Below the pieces are notes generated by a model. That model had not been told where the DNA came from. It did not search any database and saw only the letters and a program-made list of their open reading frames with translations. A DNA stretch of 64,000 nucleotides from Hemibagrus wyckioides (Eukaryota; Chordata; Actinopteri; Siluriformes; Bagridae). Below are positions 11,031 to 62,700 of this stretch, in pieces. Made by a program: the position numbers and the translations under genes. Numbering within the stretch: position 1 is the first letter of the stretch; every line of letters begins with the position of its first letter. The stretch spans positions 25,148,280-25,212,279 of the forward strand of contig NC_080710.1 in NCBI RefSeq assembly GCF_019097595.1. The letters are read 5' to 3'.

Positions 11031-13130
11031 GTTAGTGAATATTGGGTAGATATTAACTTATATCGCCCTCTATGGGGCAGTCAGGTGATTCACTTCTTTT
11101 CATACAATAAGTCCTGATTAGCTAATTAACATCCCTTTCTGAGTTGTTGTTGTTGTGTGTGCATGTGTAAGAGCAGGGAAAAGACTAAAATGCACAGGAC
11201 AGGGCATTCTCCATAACCAGGTGTGGGAACCTGTGCAATATGTTAACTCACGTTGCTCTTAGCAAATTCATATCTGTTTCTCTTTTGGTTTCATTGCACC
11301 TGGGTGCTGGTATGAATTTAGACATTTGTACACAACTAGACTTTAGAATACAGTATATTTCTAGATAGTAGTTAGTTCTAATATCGTTTCAAACATATTT
11401 CTGACAAATTCTCTTACTCTTTTCACTGTGAATTTAGAATTTGTCCTATTCAGTGGAGCAACACTAAAATAGTAGCCTGTCTTTTTCAGTGTGAACTGTG
11501 TGGGAAATATGTGCCTTATTGCTTACATGGAAAGGGTTTTGGCCTGCATTTTCAAAGATAAATACAGCCATCCGCATTCAGTGTTCACATAAAGGTCAAG
11601 TTTGCTACACTATAATACACTGGATGGAATAAACATGTTCAGATAAAATTCTGTGTATTCTGACATAAAATATTACCTGAGAGTATATTACCCCGAGTGT
11701 GCTGCCGAACTAAATGTCATTTGGAATATGAGCTTTATTTATATACTTTTATTATTGCTTTTTCACTGCATCTGTTTTATGGTGTATTAGTGTATTGCTT
11801 ATGGATATTTTTGAATAAGACCTTTTTATCCATACAGTTCGTGTTTTTGCACTCAACTCAATAGAATTGTTTCTAAACCTGCAGGCGGTTCACTATTTGT
11901 TTAGTGGCTGTAAATCACAATGGTTTATTATTTTTTTTTAAATAATAAATAAATGCCTTGGTTAGTGTAATAGGTGAGACTTACCTGATCTGAGCTGTAG
12001 CATGACTGACATCCCTTTTCCCTGCTTTCTATCTTAGCAGAAGGAGATAAGGTTCAAAGTTGCAGCCAACTAACAGCTAACTATCTGCATAATTTCACTC
12101 GCATTTGAGAATCAAACAGAGCTCCTACATGTTCAAACAAGGGTGGAGGCGAACCTGTTCACCGTATGCATGCAGTCTACTGGCTAAATAAGTTCCTACT
12201 GAAGACAGCTTGTATGTTGTTGAAGAAGAGTAGCATACATGCTATGCTCAGTAGCCTGTAATCCAAATTCTTCACTAGGACTGAAATGGGTTGGCGCGGC
12301 CTCTTTAGTAGGATAATGGCTCATGTTCTTCAAGTGTGTTTGATGATGGTGAACAGCTGGACATGTGTCAGAAGCAGTGCAAGTGGGAATTTTTAGGCGC
12401 CTTACAGTACAATTTCATTCAGTTTGGACTGATTTCAATTGATAATTTTTTTTTTTTTTTTCAGCTCAATGAATCTCAGTTTCTATAGGTCTATATGTTT
12501 TTAGGACAAAAACACAAGGATTATTGTATAATGTTTGGTTTTATTTAAAACAAAATTGTTTAGGAAAAATTGTAGCCAAACAAACAAAAAAATAATCACC
12601 CATGCACATTCTATAGGAGCCTCTACCATACCACAGAACATCTGGTGTAGAGAAATATCAACACTCCACATGTTCTCTCTCAGAGGAGAAGCCCATCAGC
12701 GGGTGTGACCACGAGCAAAAAAAAGAAAGGGGCAAGGCATGGCACACTCCACATGTGCACCAGCTGTACACAAAAGTGCCTCTCATTCAGTCATGATCAC
12801 AAGAAAGAGACAAAGCGACTGTTTAGTTTATTTGTTGTTTGATGAAGGTTGAGTCTAATTTCAGCCAGATGCATGTGTTTAAGGAGTACTTCATCTAAAA
12901 TCATTAGGGAAGTGTAGATAGTGATGAATAATTAGCATGATCTCATTTGTGTAATCCTTATGACCGAAAAACCTAAATGGTCTTTAGGACATTCACTTAT
13001 TTATAATGGTTAATGATTAGATGTGAGTGATATGACCAAAAAAAAAATGATTCAAATTCATCAAAAATATCATGATTCCAAAAGACATTTCTATGATATG
13101 TATCATGATATACCAACAAGCCAGAACATT

Positions 13131-13345
13131 AAGATCATTGTAAGGTGAAGTGAATAACATCGATTATCTTGTTACAGTGGCACCTGTCAAGGGGTGGGAT
13201 ATATTAGGCAGCAAGTGAACAGTCATAGTCTTGAGGTTGATGGGTTGCAGGAAGCAGGAAAAATGGTCCCACCCCTTGACAGGTGCCATTGTAACGAGAC
13301 AATCAATGTTATTTACTTCACCGGGTGGTGCTTTTAATATCATGG
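13131..13345. mobile_element. Palindromic MITE (Tc1/mariner-derived fold-back)
   Basis: The left arm (13131-13200, with GTGGCACCTGTCAAGGGGTG) and right arm (13267-13345, with CACCCCTTGACAGGTGCCAT) are reverse complements with a few mismatches, around a centre of about 65 bp. Arm ends carry CCAGAACATTAAGATCA versus AATATCATGGCC. The motif series is familiar from fish Tc1-type elements. Confidence 0.75.
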
Positions 13346-13889
13346 CCGAATGGTATAGTCTAGTGACTTTGTCGATATGTTTGGTATTTGTGTTTTTTTA
13401 AGCTTGCACACTTGAATGTGGTGATTTTTGCTCTTCACTCCCCATGGCAGGTGTGCAAAGAGCAACACATTTGTGTGAAAGTGTGTTTTTGGCATGATAA
13501 AAATGCAACTGAAGGAGTGACTGTGTGTTAGAGAAAGCCTTTCAAGACCACTGTGATCTGGCAAGTCTCCAAAACAAAAAATAGTCAGTTCAGATCACAC
13601 ATCAAAAATCTCAAGACAAAAAGATCATGACTGGGTTTTTATATATAGTGATCCAGTTCAGGGTGCACCAATTCTCTGGAAGTTTTTCCTGTAGACCAGT
13701 CTAAAAAAAAAAAAAAATCAAAACAAAAAACACGATCATTCAAGAGTCAAGAAGAAGAGATATTTTTATAACATTTTTAATACTTGCAAATCTACTTTTG
13801 TTAAGGAACTAAAGTGCATGTTAGGTTTGGGAAGGATTTTCTTGGTTTCTCTTTTAAAATCTTCCCCTCCTGATATTTGCCTGTAGCTA

Positions 13890-14035
13890 TAGGCAAAAAG
13901 TCTCCTGCACCACAGAGCTGCGACTGCTGAGCAAGGCCCTTATCCCTTAACTGCTCAGTTGAATAAAATGAGATAAAAGTTTGTAAAGTGCCCTGGATAG
14001 GGGTGTCTGCAGAATGCTGTAAATGTAAATCTAAA
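13890..14035 (+). mobile_element. SINE fragment (CTGGATAAGGG...AATGCTGTAAATG family)
   Basis: TGAGCAAGGCCCTTATCCCT, TGCTCAGTTGAATAAAATGA and GCAGAATGCTGTAAATGTAA are the 3' half of a tRNA-derived SINE family that recurs at 36836, and in reverse at 19885, 33722, 35225 and 46530. Confidence 0.6.
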
Positions 14036-14749
14036 TAAGGGTTATCGCAGTCTGCTGCCACCGTCAGGTGAAAGGAAAAATTGCAATATGTTGGCTGGCA
14101 GGCCTTCTAACATACTGTACGTTGTAATAATGAAAACTCAGGCAAGTTAACAGCCATGTTTGATCCTGGAGCCGAACTCTAGACAGATTTGGGACTTTAG
14201 ATGTGTTTTTAACAAAAAATAGTACATCAGCTTAACTATGAGCTATTTCATTTCTAACTGTTTATTTAAATTATCCAGGAAACTAGATTATGCTAAGATT
14301 TAAAGGTATTTTAAAGTAAATTTCGGATTTCTGTGATACTTGAGGTGCTTATGGTGTATTCAGGAAGTTATTCTCACATATGTCGAGAGACTATTTGAAG
14401 AATATTACCTTTTTTCCTGACAAAGCCTGGGCAGTAAGTGAGTTAAGCAATGCCAATCAGATTGTAGAACTGGAGTAGTGCAGAAAATGCTGAAAATTCT
14501 TTAACAGCTGAACGTTCTTTATGATCTTTATGTACTTCGGCCATTTACAACTTATTATCCTTAACCAAATTAAGTTTTGACTTTGTGGTGTTAATAAAAT
14601 CTTCCACAATGAAGAATAAACCACAATGAATTCTTAATGCTCTTCTCAGTTAATACTTAAGATTTTAATACTCCTGAGTTAATACAAGACCAAAACTAGT
14701 TTATAACATGTTTATATTTACAAAATTGGGTGCACTGCTTATTTATCTC

Positions 14750-14781
<32 letters not shown>

Positions 14782-17444
14782 TATTTTATAGATCTTCAGG
14801 GTTTCCTTGAACGAGAAATGCAGAGTGATTAAAAGTTTACATGTGTTTATGTGTCTTTCACAACTAAGTATAGTGTGTGTGTGTGTGTGTGTGTGTGTGA
14901 CGGAACTTAAGAAATGTGATGTGATATCAGCCAAATAGAAAATATAGATGTGTATCACATAACCGATTATCTGCACATATCCAGCTTCAATTAAATCTTC
15001 ACTGGCTTCCCTTACCTTCAGGAGAGCTTCCATTTCAGCTTCCACCTAAAAACAAACACCCACATGAGGGATGGCAGGTTTGTGGGTGGGGATTTGCTTC
15101 TATATGGCCAATGGTAATTCATCAATGTCACTTTTTTAAAAGAATGAAACACTTGGTGTGTGTGTGTGTGTGAACCACACACTCTGGCATGCAGGAGCTC
15201 AGGATCTCCAATCATGTTTGTGATGTCATAGTTGTTTTTCCCCATCAAAAGCATTCAGGTGATCTAATTAGCCAGAGCTGGGTGAATAGATAGATAGAGT
15301 GAATGGTCTTAGCCAACGAATCATGTAACATGGGTGGGACTCAGGTAACAGACTCTTTCTATATAGAGGTGTTGAAAGCAGGTGCTTGTAGAAGTTTTCT
15401 GTTTACACAAGGAAACACTTCCCAAACTGTAATGGGAAAGCAAAAGAAAAAAAGTGGATTAAAATGCCAAGCTCCAGCACAAGCATGCACATAAGCTACA
15501 CATATAGGTGTTTTTGTGTGTATATGAGTGTGCAACTCATGCTTGTGATATAGCCAAATTAGATCTTGTGCTTACTTAAACATGATGAGGTATTAAAGAA
15601 CAACAAATAAATACCTGTGAAATGTTTGTGGTGTAGGTAAGTTTACATTACTACTCATGTCCTAATGTTCTAACTTCCTGGCAAGAATATTTTTGATGGT
15701 GGAGACGTGCTAAATTTCAATTAAGTCCTAATTACAATCCTGTTATGGGATTTTTGTTGGTCTAGTTTGGTGAATTCTTATTCTAACGGGAAGTACCATG
15801 GTTTGAGGAATAGGGATGGCGATCTTAGCTGCTGAGAGTCAGTTTTCCCGTCATTGACCAGTAAAAGGGGTCTGGAGGATTGCATGGGAAGAGACCTGAA
15901 GCTGGGCCTTCAGTTTATTGTCTCTCTTTATTGGATTTAACCTACTGGACTAATCCTTTGTGGAGCACTTGAAGCCTCTGTTTTCAAGAAAAGATGGCTG
16001 TTGGTGAGGCTCTGTTTTTGTCCATTGAGGTGTGGACTTGGCCTACAAAAGGCTGTTTTCTGTTTGTCCCTATTGGGGAATCTGGTTGTCTGACAGCGTA
16101 GACTGATTTGTACATCTTAGGATCTCAGGATCTACTTCTTCTACTTCTTCTTAGGGCTGGGACAATTTTTTTTGATGGAACAATGTCTACAACTGGAAAA
16201 CTGTCTACTGATAGATATGTTTCTACAGCTGGCACTGGGTCTTCAACTGGAACAGATGTTGGAACAGAAACATGGCACCTGACTGATTGATGGTGCCACC
16301 AGTTTAAAAAAGTATTTAAAAATGCTAATCATGCTACACAGATGCTCTTCATATCCAAGTGTTTCAGACTGATTCTAGACTAGTTGATAGTAGGTTGCAT
16401 GACAATTCCATGTAAGTAATGGCGCTGTAGTGGTGCCTTTCCATTGACTGATAGGATAGAGGCATAGCATACAATGCAATGTAACTATATACTGTATATA
16501 CAATGTGACCTTTATTTAAGAACCGCCCCTAAAACTGTGAACTTAATAAGTCAAGTCAAGTCAATAATAAACAGTATCCTTATTATAAATAGAAGAGGAC
16601 TCTTCCAAGATGTAGCTAAAGTATACACTGTATATACAAACATAAGTAATGTGGAAAAGCATAGATATGGTTCTTTATTATCATGTTAATTCTCCAGTTG
16701 AGTAACAGATGCTTTTCAGAAGCATGGCTTTGAGCTCATATCAACACCAGATGTGATGTAGTTCATCGTAGTAGTCCTTTTGTGAGCATTTCATTTATTT
16801 GAGCTAAGGATTTGTTTATTTAGATCGCCTTCGGTTGTTCTCTTTTAGCATACACTATTCTTTTCAGCGCCCTTACAGGCACAAGTGTATAAGACTTTTT
16901 ATGTGGCTCGGCATTATTTGACACCTAAGGACTGCACCTGCTCGGGTTTCTTTGGTTTGTCTTTGGTTTAAATAATTCACTAATTATACCAGACTTGATT
17001 GAGTTCTTATATCAACAAAATCCTAATTTTGAAGCGTTCACATAACTACTGGTTGATAAGGTTAGGGGTTCAAATTTCCTAACTGATTTTGCCAAGATGA
17101 CACTTCCATTGTTTTCTACATGATACCATTATCTACAGCAGAACAGTTAATAACTGTTAACAGTTGATGTTTTATTTCAAATTTTTATTTTACTTTCAGC
17201 AAATCTCTCATCTGTCACTCAGCTGAACTGGAGAGTATTCTTTTGCCACTCAGTTTACATCTTTCCTTGGATCCTGGATAACTGTTGCTGAAGCTGCTGA
17301 ATATTTCCTGTTCTTTGCTTCACCATTGCATTTGCCTGGCGCGAATCACCAGAAGGATTTCCCTGCCTCTGCTTTTTATATCCTCCCTCTGGTCATACAG
17401 TTTTACTGCCAATGGGCATAGACCTGACAATATATTGTGAAATT

Positions 17445-18285
17445 CACTGACTAGCTAACAGTAACAGTGTTGGTACCAGATGGACTGGCTGAGTATTTCA
17501 GAGACTGCTGATCTCCTGGGATTTTCACACACAACAGGCTGTAGAGTTTACACAGAATAGTGTGTTGGTGAGCTGAGGGTCTGCAAGCTGAAACATCTCG
17601 TTGATGAGAGAGATCAGAGGAGAAAGACCAGTCTGAGCTGATAGGGAGTACATAATAAGTCAAATAAACACTCTTTACAACTGTGGTGAGCAGAAAAGAA
17701 TCTCAGCCAGCAGTAGCCAAAGACCACATCAGGTTCCACTCCTTTCAGCCAAGAACAGGAGTCTAACGCTGTCATGGACACAGACTCACCCAAATTTGAC
17801 AGGTAAAGACTGGGCCTCAGATTCCTGTTCTTGGCTAAAAAGAGTGGAACCCAAAGTGTTGTGCACCCCAGTGACCTCAAGGTTTGATGTTTTGTGCATG
17901 TTTACTTGCTTTTCTGGTTACCATGACGGTAAAGAGTGATTATAAATTACTATATCCTTCCTGGCAACTTAAACAATCTGTCCATTTTCCTTTGACCTCT
18001 TAGGTATTTCTCATGGAACTGCCTCTCACTCAATGTTTCTTTGTTTTTCCCTCACCATTCTGTGTAAACTCTAGAGACTGTTGTTTGTGAAAGGAGATCA
18101 GCAGATTCTGAAATACTCAAACCAGCCATTCTGGTACCACCATCCATGACAAGCCACATTTCCCCCCATTCTGATGTTTGCTGTGAACATTATTTAAAGC
18201 TTTTTAAAGCTGTATCTGTGTGGGTTTTTTTTGCATTAACCTGCTGCCACATGAATGTATAGGTGTCCCTAATAAAGTGGATGTC
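17445..18285. mobile_element. Fold-back derivative of a Tc1-type element
   Basis: The left half has CTGATCTCCTGGGATTTTCA and TAGAGTTTACACAGAATAGT; the right half repeats them in reverse as GTGTAAACTCTAGAGACTG and AGGAGATCAGCAGATTCTG. Farther in, GGTTCCACTCCTTTCAGCC and its partner AAGAGTGGAACC frame the centre near 17790. The right edge reads GTGTCCCTAATAAAGTGGAT, typical of the 3' end of a fish Tc1-like family. So the unit is one half of a transposon joined to its own inverted copy. Confidence 0.7.
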
Positions 18286-19539
18286 ATTGTATATTGCAGA
18301 TTTGCAAGATCTACTATTAGGCTTTGAATTAACTGTTAGGCTATTTGAGCTTCATGGTGTCAGGCTCATGAGGAAGGATTCAGGATGTGAAGACTAAAAA
18401 TTCTATCAAATGTGCAGCTCTGGAGCTTAGCCTTCAGTAGGGGGTCTACAGAGAAGAGTTAAAAATATATCAAACAAGGTTAAAACCGCATGATACTGTC
18501 AAGTTAGGTTGCTGTACATGCATGTGTCCTGTCCAGTTCTCAGTTTGTTGTTGAAAAGGTCATGCTCTCTTCCAGCACAGGCGTCAGAGCAAGGATAATT
18601 TAACAGTTGTCACACTTTATGTGGCATTAAACCGGAGTGCTTACCAGAGTTGGCATGCTGTTAGGGACATCGTGAATGTCCTCTCAGGACACCTGCATTG
18701 CTGTTTTATTTTGTTCTACACTATGCTTTGCAGGAATGATGGATGTGTAAGAGAATGTATTGCTTCTAACCAGTTTTCTATGCTCAACTGTAATTCACCT
18801 CAAATGGTCCCTATAAAGTGCTCGTGGAAATAAAGCATGTTACTTGTCTGTGGCTGGGGTTGTAACTGTAAAACTAGAAAAGAAGTAGGTGAATGACATG
18901 CCGGAGTCTGTGGTCGACCAACTATTTACTGCTTGAAAAAGAAAAAAAGAATTCCTCAAGAGAGACAAACCCCAAAACCTACAAGGGATCTAGATTTAAC
19001 TTTGAATGTGAAGGTATGTGGAGAGGTGGAGCTCTGAAGTAGGGCATGTTCAGAGCAGGAAGTGCTTTCTACTCACAGCCTTCTTTCCTTGGTAACAATG
19101 CAGAGATATTTTTAAAAAGTTCTAATATTTTGTGGACTTTTTAAGTCGCTCTGCCTGACTTAAAAGTTATGCTCTGAATATATTTAAAGAAATAAAATTT
19201 GTGTTGGTACTTTGAAAGGATGGGTTGTTTTAGTACAGTAGTTGCTGTTTGGATGCTACATGAGCCATTGTGCCAGGATTTAGACTGATATGTGAAGAGT
19301 GTATAATGATGGCAATAATGCTTGTGAACTGGTGTCTCATCTATGGTGTATTCCTATCTTGCACCCAGTGTTCCTAGGACAGATTCTGAATCCACCTTAA
19401 CCCTGACCAGGATGAGGCAGTTACTGAAGATGAATGGACTAATGAATAATGCTGGTTAAAAATGGCACTATTAAAAAAACCTTAAATTAGATAATTGTAT
19501 CTAAATCAAGCAGGAGATTTCTGAACATTTGACTACATA

Positions 19540-19875
19540 TGCAAACTTTACAGTACGTGGACACCTGAACATCATACCCGTACGTGGTTGATTCACAAGC
19601 TGTAAGAAGCACACAATTGTCTAGAAAATGTTTGTACACTGTAGCATTATGATTTCCCTTCATTGGAACTAACATGTTTCATCATCATCAACAATACTCC
19701 TGTGCACAAAGAAAACTTCATGAAGATACAGTGTGCCAAGAGTGATATTCTGCACAGAGCCCTGAGCTAAACTGCTGAACACCTTTGGAGTGATCTGGAA
19801 CACTGACTGCACCCCAGACCTCCTTACACAACATCAAAGACTGATCTCAATAATGCTCTCATAGCTGAATGATTA
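19540..19875 (+). mobile_element. Degenerate Tc1-type remnant
   Basis: The left edge TACGTGGACACCTGAACATC resembles the ends of the 44846-45345 element. Within it, CCTGTGCACAAAGAAAACTTC reads PVHKENF and GAACACCTTTGGAGTGATC resembles the NHLWD box of Tc1 transposases. There is no open frame. Confidence 0.55.
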
Positions 19876-19884
19876 ATTTTTGCA

Positions 19885-20095
19885 TTCATGAAATTTGGTA
19901 GACGCCCTTATCCACAGAGACTTACATATCTAATTCATACAGATGAGCAGTTGAGGGTTAAGGGCATTGCTCAGAATCTCAGGAGCCCAGCAGTTGTCTT
20001 GACATTTTGATGGACTTTATAGTCCCGGGATTTGAACTTACAACCTTCTCATAAATAGTGCAACTCCTTAACCACTGCTACAGAGCCTGGCTTGA
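19885..20095 (-). mobile_element. SINE of the CTGGATAAGGG family, minus orientation
   Basis: Minus-strand match: TAGACGCCCTTATCCACAGA at the left and GAGGGTTAAGGGCATTGCTC in the middle, ending with AACCACTGCTACAGAGC, the complement of the tRNA-like head. Confidence 0.6.
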
Positions 20096-20562
20096 TTTTG
20101 ACTGTGTAATGCCTACATAAAACAAACAAAATATGTCCATGAGCAGAGCTAACAGTACAGGTGCACTGTTACAACTGCAAGCAGAGGCAGAAATATACTT
20201 TATTTTTATCTTCTGGTGTTTATTGACTTGTGCAAAAAAACTTGAAACAAAAAATATGACTATTAAATTCAGTAGGACACACTTGGCTGCTCTGTTTGTC
20301 TTGGCCTACCTTTAGTGCATGCCTGCATGTAATATTTACATAAGGTTTATTTACAGATTTATATTCTGTATGCCTGGTGTCCTGTGTGGCTATCCAATGG
20401 AAAATCTTTAGTCCTTCTTCTTGATCTACTGTTTCTGGGGCGTTTAAGCATAGTTTACATTGTAATGTTTGTCAGGATGTCAATATTTTTAACATTTGAT
20501 TTCCATAAATATTGTTTTTGTAGGAAAGTGAAATCTGAAAGTGGTGGAAGGCACTTTTGAAG

Positions 20563-60293
<39,731 letters not shown>

Positions 60294-61430
60294 CACAAGC
60301 GAGCACACAGACATACCATATATATGTAGTTGTATATATATGGAAAAGCCTTTCAGCAAGCTGCACATGATCAGATCTTTTCTCAATGGCATTTAGGAGA
60401 ATAATTCTAAAGAACTGAATCCAATTCTACATGAATGGCCTTATGCATACAGTAATACTGTAAGGACAGTGGCATGCAGAGAAATTCAGAGCAGAACACA
60501 TTCAGTGACCTTTTGTTCTGACTGATATAGAGGGCATTTATTGTATGTATCGCATTTGGAGACACCGTTTTGTTGTTCACCCAACTATCAAGCTTGAATG
60601 CAACACAAGATTGATGATGATTTTGAAGACAAGGTAAGATCATTACTGTATGTTAAGAAGACTTCAATTGTAGTGGTGTTGAGTAAAATGCATACACTTT
60701 TTGACTTGATAGATATTTGGACTCTGGTATGCACTTGCACTGCCCAAAAGAAGCTACCTCCATGTGAACATACATTATACAAGAATATGCAATATACGCA
60801 TTATATAGTATTTAATCCTTTTATAAAATAACAGTGTGTATTCAAATGCTGCTTATGTTTAAATGTCTTCATTATTCATTTCAGCAGTGTCAAAATCATA
60901 CCATATTCAAAATGTAATCCAGTTTTAACAAATGTAATTTATTTAATGTGTTTTATTCTCTCGAAGCAATGACCGAAGAACAAATACACTTTGTTTGTTT
61001 AACAAATCACAAACTCTTAGGGAAAAAAAGCTCCATTCAACACCTAAAGGGGTTCTTTAGTTGTTTTTTTGTCTCAGGGGAAACCATAAAGGTTCTTCAC
61101 AGCTTCCTTTTCAGTTTCAAATGGAATTTTCTTTGGCTTGCATAGAACCCTTAAAATGACTCAGAGAACTTTCAAGGGTATTGATAAGGGCAGATAAATC
61201 TTATCTAAAAATCTGTATTTATTTTCTTAGACAGTTTTATGCTGAAGTTTTACTTTATGTTAAAGGTATTGCCATAAAAGAGTTGATTAAAATGTCTTTT
61301 CTTGTTCCTGTTAAGTGTGTATGTCCTTTCTGAGGATCAGTCAAATAAATTGTTAAACAAATACACCAAGAACCATATTTAGAAGAAACACGGTTTGAGT
61401 AGAAGTTAGTAATTGTGAAATAAACATTTT
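60294..61430 (+). other. col21a1: col21a1 3'UTR and candidate poly(A) signals
   Basis: About 1.1 kb of AT-rich sequence follows the stop. Canonical AATAAA hexamers are at 61344-61349 and 61419-61424, and a variant ATTAAA lies near 61285. Around 61020-61180 there is a fragment resembling a common fish interspersed repeat (AAGGTTCTT-type motifs). Which signal is used cannot be told from sequence. Confidence 0.5.
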
Positions 61431-61529
61431 TGAGGAAGCAGATGATGATGCATGGAATGAGTCAAGATTATACAGACACACACACACACACACACACACC
61501 ATGTGTTTAGTTAGCTTTATGCTGACCAA

Positions 61530-61695
61530 CCTTTAGTCAGTTTAGTCCTCTGTGTGTTGATTTGTGCTCAAAACGCAACTCATCACTCTGAACATCTCTC
61601 TGTCGTAAGTATCATTTTTTATTATCACTTAAACTGCTTTATTATTATTACTTTACATTGCATATTTGAAGGTATTAAGCTGCTCTTCATAACAG
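61530..61695 (+). promoter_or_regulatory. Likely 5'UTR exon and short intron of the chemokine receptor gene
   Basis: A strong donor (CTGTC followed by GTAAGTAT) lies at 61604/61605 and an acceptor (TTCATAACAG) ends at 61695, defining a 91-bp intron just upstream of the ATG at 61708. The stretch before the donor has no ATG in roughly the last 50 bases, so it would be untranslated. A separate 5'UTR exon followed by a single coding exon is common in chemokine receptor genes. The transcription start is not identified; 61530 is a rough guess. Confidence 0.5.
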
Positions 61696-61707
61696 GTTGC
61701 ATGCAAT

Positions 61708-62700
61708 ATGGACATGTTGGACACATCAACCATGGTTGACTTCGAAGATGAAAATTCTTCAATGACCTATATGCCACCATGTGACCTGTTCGACATATCT
61801 AATTTTAGTAGACATTTATTGCCACCATTCTACTATGCAATTTTCATTATCAGTCTGCTGGGCAATGGATTGGTTCTATATATTCTATTCAAGTTTGAAA
61901 AGATCAACACAGTCACTAATGTATTCCTCATCAACCTGGTAGCCTCCGATCTGATTTTTACCCTTGGTCTTCCATTCCAAGCTGTGTACCATAGCTCAGA
62001 GTGGTCATTTGGCCAGGTGGGATGCAAGGTGATGAATGGCACTTACCACCTTGGGTTCTACAGCTCTGTCCTGTTCCTCACTCTTCTGACTTTTGACCGC
62101 TACCTGGCTGTGGTACATGCCGTTGCCGCTGTGAAGTGGAGGCAGAGCTGCTATGCCTACTTCTCAGCCATGGTTGTGTGGATTGTTTCTGGCCTCACTA
62201 GTTTGGAGACCTTCCTCAATCATGATGTAACCGACGACATTGTTCAGGGGTTAACCTGCACTGACATGGGTGACCCTGAACGCAAGATAATGGGCACTTA
62301 TTCCCAGGTTGCGCTTTTTTTCATCTTCCCCTTAGTTGTCGTCTTGTACTGCTACATCATGATCGGATTGACAGTTCTCTCAACTCGAATGAGGAGCAAA
62401 CAAAGGCCTCTGAAGCTGATATTTGTCATTTTGGTTCTATTTTTCATGTGCTGGACCCCATACAATGTCATATTATTGTTAACAGAAAATGAAAACAGAG
62501 ACCCTTGTGATTACAGTCTCATCTATTATCGGTATGTCACTCACAGCATCGCCAATTTATACTTTTGCATCAATCCGATGTTCTACACTTTTTTGGGTAG
62601 AAAATTCCAAAATCATGTACGCCGCATGCTGGTGGATCAGGTCCCATGCTTAAAGAATCATTTGCATGTCAGTGAAAGCAGCAGATCATTCTCTAGGTGA
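61708..62700 (+). CDS. Chemokine receptor, class A GPCR (XCR1/CC-receptor-like), 330 aa
   Basis: Seven-transmembrane receptor predicted to bind a chemokine at the leukocyte surface and signal through Gi. Class A landmarks are all present: GNGLV in TM1 (N53), LVASDL in TM2 (D81), DRYLAVV at 130-136, CWTPYN in TM6 (248-253) and INPMFY in TM7 (289-293). C106 and C184 can form the TM3-ECL2 disulfide; C25 and C267 match the second N-terminus-ECL3 disulfide typical of chemokine receptors. The N-terminus is acidic with NSS (16) and NFS (32) glycosylation sites; the tail is Ser-rich. The whole coding region is one exon, as usual in this family. The length equals that of XCR1 (about 333 aa), but the motif here is DRY whereas human XCR1 has HRY, so the exact type is uncertain. 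Confidence 0.93.
   Translation: MDMLDTSTMVDFEDENSSMTYMPPCDLFDISNFSRHLLPPFYYAIFIISLLGNGLVLYILFKFEKINTVTNVFLINLVASDLIFTLGLPFQAVYHSSEWSFGQVGCKVMNGTYHLGFYSSVLFLTLLTFDRYLAVVHAVAAVKWRQSCYAYFSAMVVWIVSGLTSLETFLNHDVTDDIVQGLTCTDMGDPERKIMGTYSQVALFFIFPLVVVLYCYIMIGLTVLSTRMRSKQRPLKLIFVILVLFFMCWTPYNVILLLTENENRDPCDYSLIYYRYVTHSIANLYFCINPMFYTFLGRKFQNHVRRMLVDQVPCLKNHLHVSESSRSFSR

Larger units (their letters stand above)
10404..20523 (+). other. col21a1: col21a1 intron 1 (10.1 kb)
   Basis: Bounded by GTAAGT and TTGTAG. It contains the tandem pentamer duplication, a palindromic MITE, one fold-back Tc1 derivative, two SINE copies and one Tc1 remnant. Between them (11.1-13.1, 14.1-17.4 and 18.3-19.5 kb) I see no exon-like or conserved block; 19330-19440 resembles a common fish repeat ending in CTGAAGATGAATGGA. 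Confidence 0.6.

Noticed and set aside
17451..17880. Overlapping minus-strand open frames
   Set aside because: They lie within the fold-back Tc1 derivative and show no transposase continuity.
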